Shown: one piece after another, positions 46,901-60,285 of the stretch
Layout: each line of letters starts with the position of its first letter
Numbering within the stretch: position 1 is the first letter of the stretch
Assembly (NCBI GenBank): GCA_022605955.1
Contig: JAKCOZ010000001.1
Coordinates: 101,774,211 to 101,838,210, forward strand
Source: Rallus limicola
Lineage: Eukaryota > Chordata > Aves > Gruiformes > Rallidae
DNA: 64,000 nucleotides
Direction: 5' to 3'
Position numbers and translations under genes: made by a program
Notes under the pieces: model-generated
What the model was told of the DNA's origin: nothing
The model's database searches: none
The model's input: the letters and a program-made list of their open reading frames with translations, nothing else

Positions 46901-49892
46901 CTGAACTCCAGCAAGAGCTTATCTGAGAGTTTAAACTGGGTCTGTCTCGCTAGTAACATCTGGGTGGCTGCCCTACTCCCTATGAACTGGAAGTAAAGAC
47001 AGTCCTTCACAAACGGAGGGAAGTGAATACTGGCAAGTACAGCGACAGGAAAAACTGATTCACATTACTGAACAAACACCATGGCTTATAAAAATATAGC
47101 TGCTGAAGAAACTGAATGGAAAGACTGTCCCCTCCTGTCAATGACCTCTCTCATTCTTTAGGCAAGACTAAACGTTTCTCTGGAAATACATATGCAAGTA
47201 GTTCTGCTATTGCTATTTTGATCACGATTTGTTAAAATATGCATAGAAATAAAATTGCCTGACAAATTGATTCTGCAATAGCTCAAGTGTCTTTAAAGTA
47301 TAGCATTACCTTTATACTTTCCAATTATTTATGGTTGACGGCGACCATTCCATTGATTTAGGGGAGAAAGGGCTCAGTACCAGCCCACAATTAGATCCTA
47401 ATTTATGGGTTTAGAACAGTTGCTCTTTGTTGATTTCACATATGAAAAGCAACTCCTCTCAAATTGGACAAACCTGCTCTCTGTGCTCTTTAATGCTAAT
47501 GACATAGTATTAGTTATAGCTTCATAAAGCAGACATAAAAGTGGCTGTAAAGTGTCTGTGAAGAGCATCCTAGGATACGTTTTATGAACTGCAGCGAGTA
47601 ATGCTTGGGAAAAGCAGCCTGAACAGAGCTTGCATCCATGAGAACGAAGCTCCAACACTTAACCCCATTTGGAAAGGCTTCCAAGGTGTCTCCTCCCTAG
47701 GAGGGACCACTTCTTGATACATACACTGTCTACAATGTATCTCTGATTTGCCCCGACAGCAACAAACTTTTCTGTTTGCAAGGGCAAGAATACAGCAGCT
47801 GCTCACCACAGAAGTTCCTAGGCTTGGTCTGCTGGCCCCATCAGGAAGATGGAAGCCCTCCAGGAAGCTTTCTCTCTAGCACAGCAGAAGAAACAGAAGC
47901 AAGGGCCATGGTGTAAGTTACCTGTACACTTCTACACTTGCCAGTAAGCGATCATTTGCGCTGCGTGGCTCCGTCAGACACCCGTCACCTGCACTCAGGG
48001 ACAGCCTCTGCACTCTCCGTGCCTCAGGAGGGCTGGAGGTCAGAAAGCCCAAAGGGATGCAGCACAACTGCATTTACAACTTGTACTGGTAACAGATTGC
48101 CCTCACCTCCAGCAACACATATTTCACTCAAGTCACCCAAACTGGGATGTTTCAGACTTGGGAAAAACAAGATGATAGTGTTTCATTATCAGCTAGCAAG
48201 TATATACATTCCTAAAGGATTTTTAAAAGATGACTTCAATAGTTTGCCTCATCGCTTCTGTATTTCACATTCATATTATCACACGTTACTTACCTGAAGG
48301 CTAAACATCTTAACCTCTTTGAAATGTCAACCTCAGTAAAGAAACATGTTCTACCTAATTTGTCCTCATTTCCACTCATCCAAAATCCCATTAAAGTCAA
48401 GTGTACTTCTTTTTTTTACTTTTTCCCCCCCCTTCTCTCAATATTCATTTACCAGCAAGAACAGGGCGTTTTATCCCCAAGTGGTGAAAGCTCACATATG
48501 GAAATGTATTTAATTGGTTTGAAGGTTTAAACATAATCTCCTCCTGCCCCCTCCTCACTGAAATGGCTCTCCAGTAACTGAGCAAAACACTCAAGGTAGT
48601 TATATAAGACAGAAAGCACAAAAGGCTGCATTGCCAGCCTTAGCAGGGAACATTTGCAAGTGATTTTAGCGAAGTGTTAGCGCTTTGATTAGCAGGCTCA
48701 TCTTGTATGTGGCCCAAACAGAAAAACCTAAATGAATTATTCCTGTGTTTTTCAAAGTGTCCCCTGGGCACCAGGGATGTCCTTGGCCCTGTGATGAATG
48801 GTGGCCAGCAGCTCTCTGCTCTGTTACCTGCTCTGCGGAACGGTCAGCGCCATGGGGTTCAAGAGGGAAGGATGAGGTCACTGCAAACTGGGGGACTCTG
48901 CTGGCACTGCAGTCCCGAGCATCCCTGGGGGCACGGGGTGGGAGATCAAGGCAAGAGGAAAGGACCCAAGACAGATGTTTTCTGCCTCATTTCATGACCA
49001 CCCCAATCGCTGCCTTTTTGCCTCTGCCTCCTGCAAATCCCAACTCCTTTCTTTTCAAGTGTAGCCTTTGTTCTTGTTTCCTGCCATCATCTCCAGCCCT
49101 TACCGGTAAAGATGTAAGCACTGTAGAAAAAACAGTATCTAACTTCCAGAGATTAACACCACATGGGATTCCATTTATTGAAGTAGAAACATAAGGATAA
49201 TTAGTTTCAGTATATATTGCAGGAGAAATGTATGTTGCTGTGTGGTCCATGGACTAGGGTAAAATGCAAAGTTTAAAATACAGTAATGTTAATAACTACA
49301 AAGTATCATAAAAAACACTCCACTTTTCCTTCTATTTCCTTCCCACCCTGCCCTCAATACAACTCATTAGCTAGACTCACTTTTCTGCCTAGTTATGTCT
49401 AAATTCACCTACATTTACCAAATTATTGTTCACAGAGAAATACCTGGAACCAGTATCTAACAGAAATCTCACAAAATGACGCTGCTGTCAATGTCAAAGA
49501 GCAAAGCAGCAAGTGCTGCCTCTCCTTTGGGATTGACGCCTTGAATCCTGCTGCAGGACCTGCAGGTGGGAACTCATGCACATACTCTCCTGGGTTACTT
49601 GCTACATATGGCAGTCAAATTTTATATAGCGTTTAAAATAAAAGTAACCTTTCTGCTTCCATCCACATCACACACAATAACCACACCTCACAAACAGACA
49701 CCTCCAAAGAGTATTTGTAATGGGAAAGGCAAAGGGGAGGGGATTCAAGGTGCAAATTACAGAAGCCAAAGCACAACAATGCTGCAACTTTGGATATTTT
49801 GCTGTTTGGAACATTTCTTTGGTTGTAAAGGGCAAACATGCACAGCAGGAGGATCAATTTTTCAACCCCAAGTTAAATGCTTGTGAATTTAC

Positions 49893-50095
49893 CTCTGACA
49901 ACTTCTTCCACAGACTCTGTGGTTGTAGTGGTAGTGGTTGCAATACTGGTAGTTCTTTCAGTTGCTTCCTCATACTCTTCCTCCGTCTCTTCTTCAACTT
50001 CATCACCATCATCATCATCGTCATCAGCATCTTCATCTTCTACAACAGTTAGCTCCTCATCTTCCTCTGTTTGTTCTTCTACTGCCTTATCATCA
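49893..50095 (-). CDS. APP: APP exon 6 (acidic region and poly-threonine stretch)
   Basis: This 203-bp exon has one base completing a Ser codon, 67 codons and one final G. Acceptor AG is at 50097-50096 and the donor GTAAAT begins at 49892. Residues 1-47 are extremely acidic, with six Asp in a row at 24-29 followed by [14 protein letters not shown]. Residues 48-60 are Thr-rich with seven consecutive Thr, a likely O-glycosylated stretch, then ESVEEVVR. This is the low-complexity acidic linker between E1 and the KPI/E2 part. Length equals that I recall for human although the first 20 residues differ clearly ([20 protein letters not shown]), as expected for a weakly constrained acidic segment. 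The last G joins either AG of exon 7 (Glu) or TC of exon 9 (Val). Confidence 0.97.
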
Positions 50096-51009
50096 CTAAA
50101 TGAAGAAAATTGTAACACTGCGTCAGCAACGAAATGATTTCAAGATAATAAGAGAGAACATTTTATTCAGCAACTCTGTAAGGACAAGAAGTTCTTCCAT
50201 TTCTCTCCTTCCCCCTAAAAAGAAGGAATCATGGACTCTGGAATGTTTCAATGAGTAAGAAATCAGAAATGCTAAAACAACAACAAAAAAAGTCAACATC
50301 AGCAATGCGGTGAGAAAACCAGCAAGATGCCAGTCCAGAGCTCCTCCTTCTGTGCAGGGATGGAAAAAAAAATTCCCATCAGCAATACTATGTATCGACA
50401 GCCAAATAACACTCTAAACATGCTTGCTCCATGCTGCTGAATTTTTATTTTGAAGGAAGCTCAAAACGCGGTCACTTCATACGGGCATGGACACAAGAGA
50501 GTTCCTGGGGACTTACTCACCCAGGGGACACCTTACCTAGGCTGAGGACTACCTTGCACGCTGTTCAGAGAGGACTACCAAGTGCTGAACTGACCCGGAA
50601 CTGCCTACCCTGATACTAAGTTCTTTGTTCTGTTGTTAGCGCTGTGTGAAGAGAAAAGGCACTTGCAGAGGCACAGCGCACGGACCTGTCTGTCTTCACA
50701 AAGGACGGGAGGGAGACAGTCAGCACACACGATGCTCCAACTCAGGCTTCAGCTGGCTGCTGCTCCTTCTCGTCTCTGAGATTTCACCTCCGGCTGGCAT
50801 CCTAACGCAGACAGCGGCCATGACACTGCCTTTCAGGCACTAACACCCAGAGAAGGAGAGGACCCACAGTTTTGGTCTTCTGTGTGACAGTGGCACTGAT
50901 GGAGTGGTGAAGACCATGCAGTTTTGCTGATGAGGCTGCTGTCTTGGCCAACATGTGCAGACATTCGGCACAGCACACTCAGCTCGGACGTTCTGCATGA
51001 CCAACACAA

Positions 51010-51440
51010 AAATGATCGAGGGCTGGAGCACCTCTCCTACAAAGACAGGCTGAGATAGTTGGGCTTGTTCCTGGAGAAGAGAAGGCTTTGGGGAGACCTT
51101 ATGGTAGCCTGCCAGTACCTGAAGGAGCCTACAGGAAAGCTGGAGAGGGGCTGGTTACAAGGGCATGGAGTGACAGCACAAGAGGTAATGGCCTTAAGCT
51201 GAAGAAGGGCAGATTTAGATGAGGTATTAGGAAGAAATTCTTCCCTGTGAGGGTGGTGAGGCGCTGACACAGGCTGCCCAGAGCAGCTGTGGCTGCCCCT
51301 TCCCTGGCAGTGTTCATGGCCAGGTTGGATGGGGCTTTGGGCAACCTGGAGGGTGTCCCTGTCCACGGCAGGGGGGTTGGAACTTGATGGGCTTTACAGG
51401 TCCCTTCCAAACCGAACTGTTCTGTGATTCTATAACGCTG
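51010..51440 (+). mobile_element. CR1 LINE 3' fragment
   Basis: A plus-strand CR1 3' portion begins near GAGGGCTGGAGCACCTCTCC (51019). It passes the signature GACACAGGCTGCCCAGAGCA and ends at GTTCTGTGATTCTATAA (about 51437). It is of the same general subtype as the 3' ends at 10.2 and 19.6 kb. Confidence 0.9.
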
Positions 51441-54400
51441 CCGTACTGCTGATGTGTAAGGCCTCAGTAAAAGCCCTGTGGTACTCATTTGTGTTAGGAT
51501 GGCAACACAAGCACTCCTATGCTCACAGAGAAACTTCAAACTACTGGGCAAAATATTGTTCTCCATCATCGCACTTTAAATTCTCATAGCTGCCTAAAAT
51601 CCCCAGGATTTAATCACATTTGGACAATAGGAGGCAACACTATACTTGACTACCAAATGCATTTGGTGACTTAATGTGTCAAGAATTTTCTGGGATCACC
51701 CTTTATTTCGAATGATACACAGGCCATAGACCAAAAACGTATGCTGATCTACACCTAGTGCTGCTTCTGAAGTGCTCAGTGCTCAGCTGTGGCAAGGCTT
51801 CAGGTTTGTTAATCTGATCTTCTACTTGAAATGCACTAGTAATGAGTAAATGATCTTTAAATATTCAAACATGCAGTGACTTTTTGTCACCTTCACACAC
51901 AAGTGGCTTTGCATCTTTTTCACAGCACTGCATAGGCTTTGAACAGCATATGTGAAGTTAACAACTTATCTCCTTCCCCTTGTTTCAGAGATCAAGCCTG
52001 TAATACTGTGTTTTATAATAGGTTGCCCACAATTGTGAAAGTGAACTTGGAGCAAAAAGGAGGACAGTACAACCTATTTAAATAGGGTATTAAGAAGGAA
52101 TTAAGAATATTTTTGACTAAAGTCTTGTATGCCACAAGCCTGACTCCACCAGGAGAAAGTTAAGTCTCTATACAAAAAGAATTTATCTCCGGTTCCTTTC
52201 TCCCTGAAATGTTCGGCCTCTAGAAACACAAGCAAGACTTAAAGCAATAATGAAGCTTTCAAGCCCATGGAAGTTACAGGAATGGATGTAGTAACAGCTA
52301 CTTTGCAAATAGGTCCCATTTACATGGGAGAAAACTGAGAAATGGGCACAAAACCACTGGGTTCTCTTCATTTCTCAATTTCAAAGATCTGGCTCGGAAA
52401 TTTCACCACCTTCACTGTGTTTTCCCTTGCCATTCTAATTTCAATATGTTCAAAATTTTCCACTGTGTTTTCAGTAACTCCTTTCTGAGCAGTAGATTCC
52501 TTCTGGGTTTATTTTTCTTGCAAGTATTTAACCTTTTCCTGAGCCCAAAGTGCTCTATGTACACTACCACCTTTCAACTGCAAGATGGAGGTGGAATTGT
52601 AAGTCCAGTATCTGTTTCTGATTTCCAGGTTAAGGGGCTTCTAGCATTGGCTAGCTACAGACATTGAAGCCAGGCATGCTCAGCATAAAACATGCAGATT
52701 TTGATCAAGAGCATCAGACACCATCTGCCTTTCAACATTAAAGAAAGCTGCTCTCTGTCTCTCTTTTACCTAAGCTACAAACACAGCATGCTTAAAAAAA
52801 AAAGTGCAATTATTTTTCCTCTTCCTTTCAGATGAATGAACAGGCTCCAATATTGGCAAGCTCACAGAGTTAAAAAGGGACAAAAAAATCAACCTAATGA
52901 AACAAAGGGAAGTCAATTGGTCACATGGTAAGCCACTTCAAAAATAATTTGTATGCGTGCATCCAGCATCCATCTGTTTTTACCTACTTAGCTGTGTCTG
53001 TCCACAGAGCATTGCTGGGAAATTCTCAGCATCCAGGGCTGAGAATTTATTTTGTTGTTTTTCTTTTTTAAGGGGGGTGTGACAGCGAAGGGTGCAGGAT
53101 GAGACAGAACAATTCTCTGCTGGTTGGCTATGCCCACCATTACAGTGGGCCCTGGTTTCCTCTCCAGTAACTTACTAGAAGGAAATGCTTAAGGGGTAGC
53201 CCCCCCACCTGCATCCCCTTTGTGACTTGCTGCTTCCTGATGGACTAGACATCTGAGAAGTTAAAAAAAGGCAGAAGTGAGGAAACACTACAACAGCTCA
53301 TAGGATCAGGCTCCTGTGCAAAATGTACTGGAATATTCCTTCTACTATTTTGATTGCTTCTAGAAAGATCGTGTTTCTGCTAGCAATATATTCTGTAAGA
53401 TTCAATCACAAGGACGGTATTCCAAAAGATTATATTTTATTGCAAGCTTCAAAAACAAGGAACAATGAAAATTGAAGTGGTTTTGCCTTAGATTTAGGTA
53501 CCTACATGGAAGTGAAAACCTTGCTATATACTCAAGAGAATTAAGATGCCTGAAATTGGGCTTTAGAAGGTAATTTCCCTGTTTAACAAGTTTTAAAAGC
53601 TCTCACCATAATGAGCTGTGAAGCTATGCTCAGGTTCTAAAGAAGTACTCCAGACTTTCTCTAAAAAGAATTATTTCCCCAGCTGTCTACTTTAATTTAT
53701 TTTTATTTACACAAAGATGAGTTAGTCTCTTTCCCTCTCAGTACTGCCTTCCAAAGAGAAGGGGACAGGGAGATAAAGTGTTTTACGCTCTCTTAGCGGG
53801 TTTCTCCTTGAATGAAGCCAGATACCAGAAGCTAACAGGACTGGCATTGCTCTGATGATTTAATCATGCCCAGACATATCCCACAGTATCACAGACCTGA
53901 GGACCCAGACCCCACAGGCAGGGATGGAGCTTTAAAAGCAGCAACAGCACCAGCTTCCCATCAGACATCCAATCCACATTCTGCACGCCTAAGAGTCAGT
54001 CACAGTACCCACACCCGTCAGTGCAAAGAGAAGGTGATGACACCTCAGAGCCCACAGTTATGAAAGATGGGGAAAAACAACTATACCATGCAGCCCCCCA
54101 GCAGCACTCCTTGGGAGCCAGGGGCCATGGGGAGGGTGGGGGTCCCCCTGCATTTATTGAGTCATTTAGGGGCTTCAGAGCAGGTTTGATATAAACAATG
54201 CTACAGCTTGATCTGCTTCTGCTGCCAAGATGGTGGGTGGACTTCATGCATTCTCAGTGTTAGGAAAGGTACAACATCATACAAGAAACACAAAAGATTA
54301 TGCATGGCTTTGTTTCCTTGGATTTAACCACTGTTATCAACCTGGTTCTTCTTCAAAGAGCACGCCAGTGGTGAAAGGGACAGGACAGAACAAGTGAGAA

Positions 54401-57400
54401 GGGAATGAACCTGTATTTCAACACTGGGAATAAAGCATCAACTTTTCAAAGCTGGGGGGAAAAAAACCCTCTCTCTTGCAGTGTGTAGAGCTGCTTCTCC
54501 TTGTCACGCTCAATGCTCTGGTACCTTTCACACTCCTCACTTGGCACCACAACGGTGCTGCTTCCCAGGCAGCATGTCTAACTTTCACACCTTTCATCAC
54601 AGTCATCTGTTTAAATCCACCATTTTCAAACAAAGGTTTACAACCTAACAAAGGTGGATACTGATACTGTTCTCAGAAGTCTTGGAGTTTTATTTAATAA
54701 TAATAATGCCAGGTGTGCTTACTTCCCAGTATTATGATTGCACTTTGCCTTCTTTGGTAAACAAATATGACTCAGTCTTGTTTTTCATGGATCCACGACA
54801 CCCTGACAGCTTTTTCTGTCTATTCCCTTGATACCGTCCCAGCCAGGTTTTTATTAGCACACAGACCACAGTGTCTCATTTACAACAAACTGCTGACATT
54901 TTGCCTTTGTTTAGTGGTGCCTGTGACAGGATTTTTCAAAAGCAGCTCAAAAAAAATTACTTGATACACTGGTAAATTCCCACGTTTGTAAAGCCCTATT
55001 ATCATTGTCTGAATGTAACAGTTCAGCGGCAAGCAGTAGAGGTAAATCGTTAGGCTTCAATGCAGCCATGAAAACAGTTGCCAATTGCACCTCCCACCCC
55101 CCAAATTAGTGTACCTCTATCACCTGACAGACTTTTGACAAGGAGGGCCAGCGCTCTGCTTTCCTGGCGAACACAGAAATCATCATGGCTTTGAACCTTC
55201 CACTTCAACCTCCTCACATATAGGATATTAATATCCATTCCCCCTATCATGGAAACGCTAATTCCCTTGAGTGTCCAGATAGCACATGGGGTCATTAATA
55301 CAAATTACCTATGCTCCTGCCTGTGGTGAAACGGGGATGTTTGAAGTTGGGTGGTTTGAGCTCTATTTCCGATGCTGCAGGCACCCCAGGGTTCCAGGCT
55401 GCCTTCAAGAGGTAATCAGTTCCCTTGACGGCAACCGACCAGCCCAGCAGACCTATTTCAGGTTTCAAAACACAGACCACTGTGCAGGTGCTGCCAGTGT
55501 GCACCTCAGCACATCGCTACAAGCCATGTCCAAACCACGGGTCTGTAATGTATATCTAATGCCTTCCTTTCCTCACTGCAGTCCGAGCTGGCGCCGAGGT
55601 ACTTATTCACTCTCCTGAGTGCATCGCCCTGCTGCCTTGTGCAGATAAAACCCAGGGAAAAGGAAAGAGAAGGAAGGCAAAGCATGCTGCCTTCTGCTGT
55701 TCATGAAACAAGGAAATGCTAGTGAAGGAGTGTTTCCTTTCCATGTTCAGCAACCTGCAACGGGGACAGAGGCGTAACACAGGTGACAGGAACGATGAGT
55801 TTTCTTTCTAATGGTGTTTCAGAACTCATGTGGCTGCAGCACAAGCTACGTATTAAGAGGTTTCTGTCTACAACTATTAACTTCTGACAAAAATGTGGCC
55901 AAGCTTTCAATATAGGATATCAAATACCTATACAGACTTATTACTGGGTTTGGGAAGTGGCTCATGTTTGTATGCAATAAATGCTCATCCATTTAGATGT
56001 ATTGAAACCACAATTTTGCCAAGCAACTTGAAGAAAAACATACTCCATACAGTGTTTTTTTGCTAGCCAACAAGCCCAAGCAAATAGCTGGGGGAAAGCT
56101 AATTCCAGGAAAGGAATCAAAACAGCAGCAGCAACAAGCCACCGTCTGCCTACTGAAAGAAAGGCCACATATGTTGGCTTTAGAAAGCTGTGGGAATTAA
56201 TACAGCAGAAAGCAATTGCTGCACCTAATCTGCTACTTGTTCTCCTTCAGCCTTACAGGCAGAGCTAATGGCAATTTATGCATCCATAACCTTTCTTACT
56301 GCAGGTGCCACCATCCCAGTTTCCAGCATCTTGTGCTTCAGGATCCCAAAAGCTCAAATGCCCCGCAGCCCTCTATAACCTCTACAGCTCCCCCAAGAGA
56401 ACTCCAGGAAACACATGATGGGACTGGATTGCCAAGTATTCAGCCTGGGGCTAGATTTGCTTCCACCAGATGATTAATCATGATCACATGATCCCCATGA
56501 ATAGGAAACCTCCAGATCCAACTGGGAACCCCTACATGCCTTAAAAAAAATCCACAAAACAGAAACACAAAACAAATTACAAGACTAGGACACGTGCTTG
56601 GAATCTAAACAAGATGCATGCCTTTGAGATAGATTACTTACCAGGCTTTTGGCCAAAAGCAAATCAGAAAGCTAACAGGAAAGGATGCAAACTCTCCCCC
56701 TCAACAAACCTGCACACTAGAGGCCTTTGTATCTCCCACCTACTGTTTTTCTAAACCTTGCATGCTAGAATAGAATTCTTCTGACTGACAGATGAGATCG
56801 CTCGGGAAACGGGGTTGGTCCCACTACCACACACTCCTCTGATCTGTCACTCATTAAACGTGAGTCAACACAGGAACTACTTAAAGCTAACAAGCCACCC
56901 GAGCACTCTGGCACACGAGCCCTACACCTCACCCTATCTTCTGTTATTTAGCTTTGGCACCCCAGCAGAGTCCAAGGCTAAAGCGAGTGTGCTGCGAAAC
57001 TGAGAATCCAGGCAGCAAATCTAACCATGCATGGGGCAGGAGAGAGGAAAGGAAGTCAAAACCAAGTGTTAAATGAAGATTTCAGCATTCACCTTGAAAG
57101 CCTAGGTGCGGTTATACCAAAAAGATCTAGCCTCCTGAAGGATGGGGGAGGTGGGAACGGGTGGCAGGGCAAGAATGAAACTGCACTGCAGTTTAGTTTC
57201 TCACTGCAGTGAGATTAGGCACAGAGTCAGGAAAGAAAAGGGTTATGACAGGCGTCCAGTCTATGTAACTCATCTTTTAAATGGCTTACTGGCATCAAAG
57301 TCTGGAAAATTACTGTAATTCACAGAACTGAAAATCTGACCCACAAGGTACCTCAGCAATAACTGTTTCTGGTCTGCCTGGTAAGTGACCACAAAAGCAC

Positions 57401-59034
57401 AAACTGCTTAAAACCTCCCCTGGTTATTTTCATTAGGGTCGGACTACACTAGGTTAGTAAATCTGATATCTTACAACAAGAGGAAATAATGTGGCACATA
57501 CACAAACACCTGTGAAGAAACAACTGAACTTCTAAGAACTCAGGTGGGCACCTGCCATTGCACAACAAGCCAGGATGAGCAGTTCCTATTGCCTAGCATT
57601 TTTCAGACATTCATTCTGTCACTTCTAATTATTTCCTGCTTTCCTTTATGGAAGAGGTCGCAATTACGTTTATTTTCACATCTTCTAATAAAAAAAGAGT
57701 ATTGAAACAAGCTGTTTCAAGAAGTGTCACATGAGCTGCTTTTGAGTTCTTTGACCTCACCAAATGACTGAATTACGTGCTTCAGACAGCCTGTGTCTTT
57801 TTACTGTATTCTTTTTAAACTTTTATACAAAAACAATACAAGAAGTGCATGTGGCTTTGTTAACTCTGATAGAAAACAAGAAAAGTCGCTCTAAAGATCT
57901 TTTAATCTAATTTTTAATGCAATACTTCTAAAATGCAAATACACGTTCCTTGCCCTAACCGCATCTGACTGATACACTTCTTCCCTCCCATAATTATGCC
58001 AGAAAAGTGTCCTTTATATTGCTGGAAATGTCTTTCCATGGCTTAAGACAACAGGTGTAGGAGGTGGCACGCAACATTTGATCTCATGCATTCGCAGAAG
58101 GTACCTGTTGACTGATACACAAGAACACCTTTTCAAAACTGCCCTAGTTCTCTCTCTCAAGCAAAGTCTTTGCGGGTGCTACTGTTCTGAGCGTCTTCTT
58201 TGGAGGGCAGAGGATTACATCACGTAGCACTCAATTTTTAGAGGAGGACAGAATAATGATGTATTTAACCCATATTCTTTCTCACTTTGATTATTTTTGC
58301 TAAGGAGAAACTTAAACCCTAAAAAAGTAGATACCTGCAAACGCACAAAATCAGGCTCTGTGAGCCTGGTGACACTGAATAAACTTTTAAATTCAAAATC
58401 CTGATGTCACAAATGCGTCACGATTGAACGTGAAGGAAGAGGGCAGAGAGAAGGTCGTCTCTGCAGCCCTGTTTCAGCCAGTTTAAGAATCAGCAGAAAA
58501 ATCTGGACTTGTTACAACACATTTATTTCCACAAAACTTCTGCCACACTCAGAATGGGCTGTGCAGCATCTCTGTGCACAGCCTGCTATCCCCCAGTGGG
58601 GCAGACTGTGAATTCTGTACCACACCAAATTCGGTGGAATTCCTCATCTTGATACCCTTGCACAACAACATGGTAGAACTGGAAGAATAACTTCAGTTTA
58701 CAACTGGGAAAGCAAACAAAAAACTATCAAAGCATGTAATGATTTTGGATGTTCAATTTAAGGCACTGAATAACATTTTTCAGAGAATGTGCCACTTTAA
58801 ACTTTTTAAATATAGCTGCCACCAGCAGAAGCTGCAAGAGGCCATGACGTCTGCAGAGCAGATTATCTCCACTAGTGCAGCCAGAAGAAAAAGGGGTACC
58901 TTTTGTACCAAGCTTTTTATGTCGGCCACAGCATGGCAAGATCCAGTTCTCCTGGTCACCATTGTACTGTTGTAACCTTTTTTTCATCACTCAGGTCTCA
59001 CTTTCAATGTTATTTCTTTCAGCAGCAGTGATGC

Positions 59035-59070
59035 AAAAAAAAAAAAGAAAAAAAGAAAAAAAGAAAAGAG
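59035..59070. repeat. A-rich tract (AAAAAAAG type)
   Basis: A runs separated by single G bases at roughly eight-base spacing on the plus strand. Confidence 0.9.
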
Positions 59071-60252
59071 ATCCCATATGAAAAAATGGCTTGTCATCAT
59101 GTAACCAAAGCCGAAACATTTGCATCCAAGATTAGAAACCTTTTCTGTCAGGAAAAAAGCAAACCAACCAACCTGTCTGGTTTTGCTGTTTCATCCATGC
59201 ATTCCAAGTGTGTAGCCCTTGTTAGAAGGCAAAGGAAAAACGTGCTTAGCACAGAGGATGCTTTACGACACCTTGCTGTTAACAGCATAGGCTCACAAAA
59301 GGTCCAGTTCTTAAATTTCCACAAAAACCACAAATACCACTGGAAGGCAAAACAGAGGAGGAACTGCTGGATAACGTTACCGAGTGATACCCAGCTATGC
59401 ATTCACCAGCACAGTCAGGCTGGTGTGACAGTATGTGTTGAAAAACCCAGCTGTAAATTTCTCACTTCCCATTTTTTCCATGCATTATAAATAGTAGTGC
59501 TTGAAATCCAGTGGTGTATGCCATGATGTCACATGAACTTCTCAGATGATCTTGCAAATACATCAGAAAGGTTTCTTGATCACTATGTGAACAGATATGG
59601 GGAACCTTCTTCTCCCGTGTTTCAGCCACCACAAGTCATTACAAGTGACAACTTAAAATTTCTGCTTGTAAAATTTTTGCCTGTCACTTAAGGAAAACAC
59701 AGCAGCCAGTGACTCTGTTTTGTCAGGTCAAAAAAACGTAACCCTTCTCTGCAAGTCAACATTCTACCAAATGTGCAAGTCTGATGCCATTAGCCTCCTG
59801 AAACAAGCTCAGCGTTCACCCAAGTCACACAGGTAGCCTGCACAGCCAGCAAACTGCTTTCACCAGGGGTCACGAAAGCCTGACCATCTTCCACTCTTCG
59901 CTTCCTAATTAGATTAATTCTCTCCGCCCACAGCCTCATCCATCACTTAATGCTTTATACTCAAATGGCGCTCGGATGTGCCAGCTCAGCATCGCCGTAA
60001 TTACCTCTCAAACGAACGCGCTGTTTCATCAATTCCATTCTAACTTCACTTGTCCTGAGAAGGAACCCAGCGCTTACCAGTCTTTCTAGAGTCATTAAGG
60101 CTCATGTGTTTCTATGCTTTCTGACCTTTAACTACTTCCATGGTAAAAAGTGGGGGGAAAAAAAAAGCTATTCAAGATGTATTCTGAGCTACCTGAATGT
60201 TAAGGAACAGCTGACATGAGACACACCCAATGAATGTAAGAATGTGATACAG

Positions 60253-60285
60253 AATATGCAAATAGCATATAAAATATGCAAATAG
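60253..60285 (+). promoter_or_regulatory. Twin octamer motifs ATGCAAAT, 20 bp apart
   Basis: A 13-bp direct repeat AATATGCAAATAG occurs at 60253-60265 and 60273-60285, each with a perfect POU-factor octamer. The centre-to-centre distance is 20 bp, about two helical turns. A role as an intronic enhancer is inference only. Confidence 0.35.

Noticed and set aside
49877..50137. Plus-strand frame rich in Ser and Val opposite exon 6.
   Set aside because: It is the shadow of the Asp/Glu/Thr codon repeats of APP exon 6 on the other strand.
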